Shown here in pieces: positions 26,301-38,283 of a stretch of 64,000 bases of DNA. The stretch spans positions 1,426,001-1,490,000 of the forward strand of contig HG738137.1 in NCBI GenBank assembly GCA_000499405.2. Reading direction: 5' to 3'. Under the pieces are notes generated by a model. That model searched no databases. It had not been told where the DNA came from and saw nothing but the letters and a program-made list of their open reading frames with translations. The translations under genes were made by a program, and so were the position numbers. Position 1 is the first letter of the stretch; every line of letters starts with the position of its first letter. The DNA is from Onchocerca volvulus (taxonomy: Eukaryota; Nematoda; Chromadorea; Rhabditida; Onchocercidae).

Positions 26301-29300
26301 CTCTTTGATTGCTTCGGCATATTATTATGTATATATGATTATACGATACAAATTAAGCATTATTAAATTCTAATTTGATTCAAGTTATTAATTTTTTTTC
26401 AGTTTCAACTCGTAATTATAGATCAGATAGTATTATTATTAACAAATAATTATAATGCTCCATTTAATGAATTTTTTTTTAATCCATATTATTCCTTACT
26501 GCATTAGGTTCCATGTTATTTCTTGCTGCATCATTTTAATTATTCCCAAAATTCTATTTTCATTTTAATTACTTCTAAAATGTCTAAAATGCTAATTGAT
26601 ATGCAATATATCAAAATTGAAACATCTATCTTAGCTTATATCAAAATTTGACGGAATGGAATGACTTCATTTTAAAAATGTCATTTTTTATTTCCTGAAA
26701 TAAAAATTTTTTATTTTTTTTAGTGAATATCTTTAAAGCTTACTTTCTTTTCATTTTTATCTTTTTCTTTAAATCGTTATTTTACTCTCCCTTTTACTCT
26801 TTTCATTGCTTCTCGTTTCTTTTCTCATCTTATTGGCAATAATTGAACCTATTCGGTATTTTCTTTTCATTTCATCTTATCTCGGTTTTATAAAATGGAG
26901 AAAATTATTTTTAATGATTATAAAACGTCATGTCTATGATTTATTGGTTATTTCTATATGAAATTTCATTGGGGAATTTGTCAAAATTGAAGAAAATTGA
27001 AAATGGAAAAGGATTTCGATGACCTTTAGGATTTTTGATACGAAATGGCAGGCGATGAAAAGAAAAAAAAAGCTGAAAATCGATAAGTATAAATTTTGTA
27101 TTGAAGCATTCTGATTTATTGTATCCGCGGGATGAACTATTCTTTCCGTATTCAGTCTAATTTATCTATTCCATCTACTAATTTAGCTTATTTCATCTAA
27201 TTTAACGGTTAATTATAAATTTTTATATTTTAATTAACAAAAGAAAGTAGAAATAAATGAAAAAATTGAAAAGATGCGATTAAATAAATAGCTAAGATAG
27301 ATAATTATTGGATGAATAAGTAAATAAAGGAAAGATAATTGTATATAACATTTGATGGTAATATGAAATACTTCATTCAAATGCTGATAAATAACCGCAG
27401 TGGAAGATATTAATCTTATTGATTTGATGATATGATAATGGAAACAAACAGCTGATAAGTGATCGAATGATATGATAAGTCTTAATATATTTGCTTGGGT
27501 AATTTATTAAGTTATGACATAAATGGAATTGAAAGAGTAAATAAGATCAGATGTATAACAATACTGCAGAGGTATCTAAAACAAATCATAAGGAAAATTT
27601 TTTTGAAAATTAGAAAAAAAAATTCCGGATTTTGAAATTTTAATGAAAATTAATGAAAATAATCATTTTTTAATATGAAAGTAATGATGGGAAGATATTT
27701 GTTAAAAATTTATGAATTTCTGCTCCACTTTTCATTTCATGATTTATTTTTTATTTATTTATTTATTTTTAATAGGATTTGGACCATAAAATTTTTTATG
27801 AATTTTCATTTTTATGAAAACAGGCAATTAAATATCAATATATTTAATATCTAATATCAGAATAACAATATATTGAAATAATCAGAACAATTTTCACATT
27901 TTAATAAAGGTTTTAGTAATATCAATTTCACACCACTCATTTTTTTACTAATTTCGATTTCCAATTTTGATTTTAATAACAATGAAAATTACACTGCAAT
28001 TATATTTAATAATGATGCCATTGAACTACTGTAATTGTTAATCTTCATTTATAGCTGCTGGAAGTGAGAATGTGGATAAATCCTAGTTAAGTAAGTAATA
28101 ATTGATTTCATATATTTTTCAAATTTTCTTCTGAACAAATGTAGCATGAAAATAAATTAAGAAATTCGAAATTTATTTTTGTTTTTATGCAAAAATTAAT
28201 TAATAAATGTTTCGAGAAGATTCGATTTTTTTAGCGGAAGTGATATGAACACTCTAAATAAGTTTAAGCTTGCATAAATTAAAAGAATTTGGAGTTTTTT
28301 TTTTTTGCTTAAAAAGTGTAAAATACAAAATAGGAAAAAAGAATTTTCAATTTTTAAATACTAAATTAAATTTTTGTATATGAAAGATTGAATGTTTGCA
28401 GAAATGATTTATATGCTAAATGTGTTGAATAAATAAACTGATTATCTAAACCTGAAACTATTTTCCGATCACCACAGGTGGTCAATTTGATGGACGAGAA
28501 AGAAAAGAGATGAATGGAAGGGGACTGAACGATAATATCTAAAGGTGGCGCTTTAATCAATTTTGTAAACATCATTAACCTATCGTATTAATTATATATA
28601 TATTTTTATTTCACACATATATAAGTAATTTTAAGGTTTTATTTCAATATTAACTTGGTATATATAAGTTAATTAATTTACTCACTTTAATTTTGAATTC
28701 AAATTATTATCATTTATTCAATTTAATTCATTATTATTGATATGATCTTTCAAATATTTTCGACAATCATTGAGAAAAAATCAATGTTGAATTTAAATTT
28801 TCATCAATAATTCTTCATCTTAGTTTAGATTAATATAATTTTTTCAATTCTTTCTTTAATAATTCTTTCAAATATTTGACGAAAAAGGAAATTCTTGGAA
28901 GAAAAAGAAGAAAAATTGTTGAAATTCAAAAGATGTAGTAATAAATTTATTATTATTAATAATAAATCGCTTGTTAACATAAAGAATAATCCAGTGATCA
29001 ATTTACATGGATATTCCCTAATAATTGTTTGTAACATAAAGGAAGAATTACTGTTCCATTAATCAATAAATTGATGGAACAGTAATTTTTTCGCTTATAT
29101 TACATTACTATTAATAGTATTTAAGTAATAAATAATAGTTAGGCAAATTAATATATGTGTTACCAACTAGACAAATAATATATGTTATCAAGTTAGTACA
29201 AATAACCAATATAGAATTAATTGAATAAATAAATCAAGTTATTAAGTATCATATTAATAAAAGAAAATTAGGCAACATAGTTAATAATAAAAAGAATCGT

Positions 29301-30219
29301 TGGGGTTACATCGATATCACACAATGATTTCTATGAATGAGGAATGAATGACTGAATGATTGAATGAATGAATGAACGAATGAATGAATAAACGAATGAA
29401 TAGATGAAGTTAGTTGAGAATGCTCTCAATTGCCTAAATATGGTATTGTAGTAGTTGTAGTAGAACTAGTCGATAGAGTGGAGCTGGGAGACAGTGTGAG
29501 TGACGCGGGGGGGCGGGGGAGGATGAAAGTGCGGGGGATGATTAAAGAGGGTGACAGAAATTAGAAGAGGTGTGGTTTTACATTTTGATGACAGAATATG
29601 TAATCTGGGTAAGGAAGGAGGAGTGAAGTTTGGGAATCGAAGTGAGGTCAGAGATGGAGTTAACCCCTGAAATATGGGGACAGATAGAAATTAATTTGAA
29701 TTTATTGAAATTAAATATTAACGAATTAATTTAGTTCAATTATTTTTTAATAAAGAGAGAGAGAAAAGGGGAATTTGTGAAAAGTATGAATAATAATATT
29801 AAATTTTTGGAATAAAAGAATGATTAATGAAATAGAATGGAAATTAATCATAATTTTGACTATATTCAATTTTTATTATTTAATTGTCTAAATTAGAATT
29901 AACAATTAGCATTATTTGTCCAATTTGATGATTTGAAATTAATTGGAATTTAGAATTAAGTCTCATTTTTACACCTCAGTGCACATAAACTATACTTTTT
30001 CTGAATAAAACTTCATCGTCCTTTTTTTTATTTCTATTTAATTTTTCAAATTTGGAAGGAATTTTTCAAGGCAAAAGTTGATGATTGATAATATATGTGA
30101 TAGTTTTAGTTTGAAGTTTAAAAAAAAAAAAAAAAAAATCACCAAATGATATATACTGTATTGCCAAAGCTTAGTATTAGAAAAAATTCCTTTACTGTAT
30201 TAGAAGGAACCTGTTTTTT

Positions 30220-30254
<35 letters not shown>

Positions 30255-33200
30255 ATCAAATATGGTAAGATAAGAAAGTGAAGAAAATGATGGTATGTTA
30301 AGAAAAGCAAACAAATATTGCCAAGTTTTGAGTATTGGAACGGAAATGCAACGAAACTTTTCTGCATTTTTAAGCAAGTTTAAGAAAAGAATTTGAAAAT
30401 AGCGATAAAATGCAATGAATCGATTATATTAAATAAAAGTGAGAAATTATCGAAACAAGTTAATCTTATGCATTTCAGAAAAAAACATAGTATATTAACT
30501 ATCTTGGATATCCTGAATAATTTGAATTCTTTCTTTTTCTTCATGTTCCGGATATTCTAAATGAAATATTATTACCAGTTCAATTCAATATTTTGCCTTT
30601 TATAATTCATATGTTCAAAAGGAAAAAAAAAAAAACTTTTAGAACAAGCGAAACATCTGAATAACTTTTGAGAAAATGTGTGAATAAGAAAGCTGCTAAG
30701 ACATGAGAAAATGGAAAGAATTAATTATGAAAGGATTAAATGATGGAAGATAATGAAGAAAGAGGAAGTGAATAATATTTCATTCTAACAAATGTTTTAG
30801 CATTTTGCATAGAAAAGATTCACCTGCTGATTTGAATTGATTAATGGTTTGGGAAATTTCTTTTATGCTACAAAAAAAGAAGTACTTCAGTGAACAATAT
30901 GAATCGTTGTATATCCTTCACTGAAGTGACAATATGAATTCTTTTTGAGGTTTACTAATTGATATACAAGGTCAAAGGTTGGCCGACTTTTTTTCTCCTT
31001 TTTTATCTAAAAGGAAGAAAGAAATGTTGAATTTTGGTCGAAAATGAAGCAAAAATAGCGAGTTGTGCTTTAGAATGAAGAACGAAGAGAGGAAGGGATA
31101 CTACTAATTTCGAGTGCATTTTTCAATTTCTAAAAATCGATAATAAAATGCAAGTGCGAGATAAATGAATGAATTTAAATGAAAATGTAAAAAATCTATC
31201 ATTAAAATAATTTTTTTCCAAGTATTTAACTTGAAAATTTGCGCTTCTTTTTTCATTTAAAAATGCAAACTTTTCAAATATCTAAAAAGCAATTATTTCA
31301 AGCTTTTCATTTCTCTCTTTTTTTTTTTCCTCTTAATGTTGAAATGGAATAGTTACAAATGAATGTCATCATTTGATCGAAAAGGTTGAAAGGTTGTCGA
31401 ATAAGCAGCCTGCATAAGGAAGAGGAGAGAAGTTGTTTATTGCTGTAGGATGTAATTTCCTACCCGACTTTTTCGATTCCTCTCCTTTTCCCTCTCTTCC
31501 CTTCTTCCCGAAAAAATTCATTTTAGATTGGGAAAAGGAAAGAAAAAGTAAATTTCACATCTGGTTCGCTCATTTTGTTATATTTTTGCTAACCCTTTAA
31601 ATAAACACATATGGCCGGCAGGCATTTTTTATCAGATTGCTGTAGAATATATAAAACTTTTGCAGTATATAAATCTCTCCATTCCAAACTACAACTTTTT
31701 GTCGTAAAAACAGAAAAGGAAAAAATGGGGAAAGAAAAAAAAAATGAATTTTGAAAAATTTTATGCATTTGCAAATTGACAAATCGATAACACTTAAGTG
31801 CAAAAATGATAACTATTCACGGAAGAAGAACAGATATATCTAAAAGAAGGGTGAACAAATGTGAAACTAAAATAAGTTCTTATAATTCATAAATACTTGT
31901 CAGTTAAACTAGTTTATGTAATTAATTCTTAATAAGTAGTAATAGTAATATGAAAAACTAAGTAAATGTGATTTAAATCACTTTTTTGCTGTTTTTTTCC
32001 TTTTACCTAGGTTAAGTTTTAATTGTTCTTCATAAATATATTTAGCATTTGTATCATAAATTACTCTTTTTAATTAGGAACTTCATTAAACTATACAAAT
32101 TGCATACATACAATTATTTGTTAATTATTTCTTAGCTTATTTCCTTTTCTTGTACAAAATTAGTTAAATTATAGATAAAATATTGCAAGCGTAATAATTT
32201 ACTGATAGTAAGGAAAGTTTATAATATTATTATTTATGTTAATATTTGAAAATTTTTACTTTTTTGATTATCATGTATAAGAGTTAAAAAATTATTATAT
32301 TATCATGTATAAGAGTTAAAAAATTATTATATTAATATATATTTTAATATTTGCGGATTTTTGCTGATTTGACTATCTTAGACAAGAAAAATAGTTTGAA
32401 AAAATGTAATATTATTACTCAGTTTAATATTTGACAGTTTTTACTTATTTGACTATCATGTGTAGCAAAAGAATTGAAAAATTATTATATTAATATATAT
32501 CGTAGTTTTTGTGGATTTTTGCTTATTTAACTATCACGAAAAGGAAAAAAAAAATAAAAGTATTGTGAAAATAAGTATAGTGGTTAGTTTGATGAGTGGT
32601 TGATTGATGTCATTGATATTGTCACTTAGTTTCGTTGAGGATTTGGACATTATCATCTGTATTGCCTGCTAATGATGATGATTGTGGTGAACTTTTTGTG
32701 TGTTAATAATCACATCGCATGTTTATTATATGCCATAATCATCAGTAAGAATTGGAAAAATGAAGATTTCTTTAGATTTCGCACTTTTTCTCTTTGATTG
32801 AAATTGAATTCTTGAATTTATTTTCATCCTCTTCTTTTCATATAGAGTTTAAAGAGAAAGCTGAGAAAGGAAAAGGATGATGAAGAATTATCTTAATTAT
32901 CAAAAACTGCTGAAAGAAAACATGACAAGTTTCGTGTGACTGTTACATATCTCATATAGTCTATTTAATCCATGAAAGTAAATAATGTCTGCTACTGTGA
33001 AGATGTCTAAAAATCATGAGAAGAGAATACTTAAGTATTACTTCGTATGACAGAGAGGGCTACGTTCAATTTTTCAATCACTTGAATGCAATAAGAGTTG
33101 ATATTGTATATGAAGTTAACTATGATAAAGTTTTATGAGTAAATTAAGCTGGATATTATGCGGCATATTTTTACTCTTTATAAAAATTACGAAAAAATGA

Positions 33201-36200
33201 ATAGTTCCGAAAAGGGTTATATTTCTCATTCTCAGACTTCGAATTCTCTAGTAGGTACTTTAACTTAACACTCGGTCTACTCCACAGCGCCAGTTCTGCT
33301 TATCAAAAATGGGTCATTTGCATCAGATATTCAATGTCTATGCTTTATTCAAGCAAGTGAAACGTCATACTCATTGAGAGTAAATTGAAAACGTTTCATC
33401 CCACAATTCCTCTAATCATTCGCTTTACTGAATATAACAGCTTCATTGCGTGCTCCAGTTCTCCTGAGGAAAATTTCAGAAGGAACCAGCTACTAGAATA
33501 ATTCGATTAATCTTTCAAACGACTGATTTGCTCGTCAGAATCCCTTTGGACAGCATGAAATGGCTTAAGTAATTGTTGACGTTATACTCACAGCCGGGAA
33601 AAGCAAGATTGATCATGCTACTAGGACATGTCAAGCAATCAGAATATGGATAAACAATGAACTTGGAAAACTTGAGAAGAATATTGAAGAAATCTTAAAA
33701 TAAGAACGACAAGCTAACTGTCATCACTTTTTATTCTTTCGAAGATCATATAAATCATGACGTTTTTTTAAAGACTTGTATGAGCCAAAATTCATCAACT
33801 GTAAAACGTTTTTTTTTCTGAATAAAAAAGTAATCAAGATAAGCGAAGAAAAAATAAGTGTAAATCCAGTTCGTGTTCAACAAAACTAAAAGCTGTGGAG
33901 AAGTTATATGAGAACTTTTTGATTTCATCTGAACATTGACATTTTTTTTTTTTTTTTTTGAATGTTATAGAACTATTTAAAGTAAAATTACACATCCAGT
34001 TACTAAACAAAAATTGAATAAAAAATGAATGTGATAAAGATAGTACAATTGCTCATAGAAGACATAGAATAATCGATTTCTTTTGGTGCATTCTATCGGG
34101 AATATTTTATTCAGCGGGACGAAAATTAATGCTTCTTTTCGTACTATTAACTAATGAAGGAAAAAAAAAAGAAAAAAAAAACAATAACAACAAATAATCG
34201 ATTTCTTTCTTGTATAAAATAATGAAATTTGATAGATAACACATATCAGTCTTTTTTTTTTCTTTATACTGAAAATTTTTGAGAAAAAAAAGACAATCAA
34301 CAAATATGCTATTTAAAAAAAAAAAAAAAAAAGACATCATTTTTCAAACTTTCAACATCAATTACCAGAAATGATCATAAGTAATTGATTGGAGACGGAA
34401 ATAAGCAATTAAATTAAACCGGCATTTATTGTAAAAACGAATTTCATTTATAAAAAAGCATATTATCTAATAAAAATTTTTGATTGAAACTTTACGAATA
34501 TCTTTCTGTAACTTTGAATATACCTGCATTACTGAGTAACATTAAAATTTATAAAATTAGCAATTTAGGAAAAAATATACAATATTTGATGTTTTTTTAT
34601 ACTCAACAAATTTAGCTATTATTGCAAATAATAATTTTACAATTTAAATATCTATAATTGTGGATTTTCAAATATAAAATCATAATATTCTTTGAAAATT
34701 TGAATAAAGCTTTAGCTTTAGCATTAAACTTTTACATTTATAAAAAGATTATCGAAATTATCAATCCATTTTCCTGGCTTATCTTATAAGATTTGTTTTT
34801 CTTTTTCTTTAAGATTAAAAATTAAATTCAAATCAAATTTATCATGTTTATTGTAAATTTGAAAAATTTCTACATAAAATATTAGAGGAAAGAAAAGAAA
34901 ATTAAAATTTGAATGAAACAAATAGATGAAGCAAAGTAGTTTATCAAGTTTAAACCAAACCAAATTTGCCTTTTAATTTTATTGAAGGAAGAGAAAAACA
35001 GAGCTGAAAAGGAATGAAATTTTATGGAATTAAATGAGTCCTTCTCTTCTCTCAAGTTTATTTATGCTTGTCGTGTTGCTAATGCCCTAAGTACATGATG
35101 TCCTTTTTTGAATATTATCTCTCTACGCCTTATATTTCCTAGCTTTTATCTACTTCTTTAAGCAGTACTCATCATCATTATCATCATTCTTATCAACATC
35201 AACATCATCATCATCATTATCATCATTATTATTATCAAATATTCCTCCCAAAGTAAACTTATACACGCTACAAACATATGCAAACAGATGGCATGTCATC
35301 AAAGTGATTGAAGTAATATGAACGTATATTTGTGTTTAAAATGTAGCACATGTAGTTTAACAAACAAATAGATGACAGTTAATTAAAGTGACCAAATGAT
35401 GTGAGTATATTTATATTTGAAATATGTTTAGTTTAATGGAAGTATAAGCATACACTTTTTTTTTTTGCGTGTTTATTTGCACTGAATTATTGATAAGTTT
35501 AAATTTTGGTTTAATTACTTCTTTTCCATAAATTAGAAATAAAAAAATTAAGAAATGAAAGCATAAAAAGTAGTAAAATTTCTCAATAATTGCTATGAAA
35601 GAAGCTTGAAGAAAGTGGAACTATAATTGTATGTAGAATTTATTAAAAATTATATAGTAAAATAGTAAAATTCTCTTACACTTTGTTAATTGAATTTTCA
35701 ATTAAGTAGTATGTTGAAAGAGGAAGAATTATTTTATATAATAATCTTTGAACTTCTTTTTCAATAAATATATAACTACTATTATTTAATTTGTCTTCAT
35801 CAAAAGAATGCAAGAAAGAAAAGCGAAAATGAAATTGATGAAATTTAGTAAAGAATAAAATAAATTTTATATATTAAATTAATAAAATTTAAAATATAAT
35901 GTTAAAAAGGATAAAATTTTTCACTTCATAAAAGAAGAAGTGAAATAAATGGAAATATTAAAGGAAAAAATTATTTCTGTGATATCAGGAATAAATTTTT
36001 CTCTTTTTCCATAGTTAGCAATTACTTCTTCTTTTTTTCCCTTTTGCTATAGAATTTACATGCCAGACCGATTACCATAGTGATTAGATTTTTTTTAAAA
36101 GTACATCAAGCATATTAATCACAAAAATGAGAATAATCATTCGAAGCTTTTTTTGTCTATAAATCATTTTTGTACACAAACGAGGAAAATTCAATTGATA

Positions 36201-38241
36201 ATTGTACTTTTCCTTTTTCTTTAAATTTAGACATTTTGATAGTTTATGTTCAATAATTGTCATGCAAAATTTTCCATTATACAATTTATTAAATATCTTT
36301 TAGTAAGAGCGAAGAAATTCTGTTATACTTCATTAATTGAATTTTTAATTAAGTAATATTTTGGAAGAGATTTGAACGCGTAGAACGTATAAGAATTAAA
36401 TCATTGCTGATAATGATTTGTGAAATGATTTTTACGTAAACGAATAAAGACATGCAATACGTGATCTAGACGTGTGTATATCGTTTATCTAAACACGTGT
36501 AACATGTAAAAATTAAAAGCTATTACTAATTGATAACAATTGAAATGATTTTGCGTGAACGAAATGAAAGTATGCGATTACTTGATTTGAACATATGTAA
36601 GCATAAAATCTAATACAGGGGAAAATTAGTTATGTAATATGTGGTAATTGTGAAGTAAATCATATTATCATATAAAAATGATTAATTTTTTAAATTAGTA
36701 AAATTATGAATTTGAATTTTTTGCTCGAAATTACAATAAGAGTTAAATAATTAAAAAGCTTTCATTTTGCATAAATATGATTTATCTAGGAAAGCAATCG
36801 AGGATAATATAGTTTTGGATACGAAATATTTAAAAAATTTTCAACTATTTTCGAGATTTTGATTCAATTTCTTTATGATTTTACGTACAGAAAATTTTAG
36901 TTGTATTCAAATAATTGATTAAAAGTTTTTGCCGAAAAACTACGAATAATATTTTCAAGGCGAAACAGCAGCAGCAAGAGATATGAATTGGTCAAAAATG
37001 TTTTTATTCCCGGAGGAGGAGAGATGTGATGGGTAATTCAATTCGTTTTCATTGTCCGACTATTTCTCATTTTGAACTCTTATTACTGAATGCAAATATG
37101 TTTAAACTCAAAACAAGAAGGACAAAAAAGCATTTTAGAATTGAAATTTTAATTAAATCTAGGTTTAGTAGGCTTCCAGTGATATATGATATATTTCCAC
37201 TGATATTTGATATATATATATATATATATATGTAAGGTAATAATAGAATTAATTACTTGTCATATTAATTAGACTTATATTCATATATAGCATATCCGAT
37301 ATCGGATAATAGTTTAAATCGTTTAAAAATTTTGCTTTTTTTTTTATTGATGTAAATTGAGGAAATTATCAGAATTATTTCTCAAAATGAACCTTAATTA
37401 AACGTACGAGTAATAAATCGTAAGGTATGATAAGGATTGATAAAACATTCTTAAGGCCTAAAGTAAGAAGATATGCAAATAGAATAATTTATTTGTATTT
37501 AAAAGATATATGAAGCAGTATTATCAAGTTATGTTATCTTTTAATATCATGACTGATAAAATTCAAAATCTAAACTGAAGCAGTTAAACTTCTAACATCG
37601 AGGCTGACAACAATCGAATTCTAATATCTGAATTGATAAAATAGTCGAACTTTTAATATCATAACAATCAGATTCTAATATCAGAACTGACAGCAGTCAT
37701 ATCAAGATTAGAATTATCATTTGATTAGTGATTGATCTGATATAATTCTTTCAAGGATAAAATGAAATGTATGAATTATCATTTCTTAACAGCACTATTG
37801 TTGGTAAATAAGGAAAAGTTGATGGTTGGCTGTTTCTTGGTTTCTTATGATTAAATTGATTTTAGTTGGATGTCATATGATCCATTAAAAGAAAGGTCAA
37901 AACCAAAGGTCAAAACATATGTATATGTGTGTCAATACACTTGGGATATTAAAGTAACATAAATCTTTTTCTCAGTTTTGCTGTCGCTATTGTCAGATAG
38001 CATGTTAACGTAAATTTTCAAAAGAAATTTTTTTTTTTCTTGAGAAAGAACGAGAAAAAAAGGTTTTTTTTTTTTTTGAACAAACTTAAACTTACTCAGC
38101 GAAGTTTGTCACTCGTAAATTACGATGAATTGTCATACTAGGCTTTCATCAGATTAGCATCAAAAGAAGTTAGTATTAGTTATGTAAAATTGAAATTTAA
38201 TTAAATATTACGATGAAAATTATTTTGTCAAATGTAAAATC

Positions 38242-38283
<42 letters not shown>

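Noticed and set aside
32241..32540. CRISPR-like array
   Set aside because: Repeats are degenerate and directly adjacent without unique spacers, in a eukaryotic intron.
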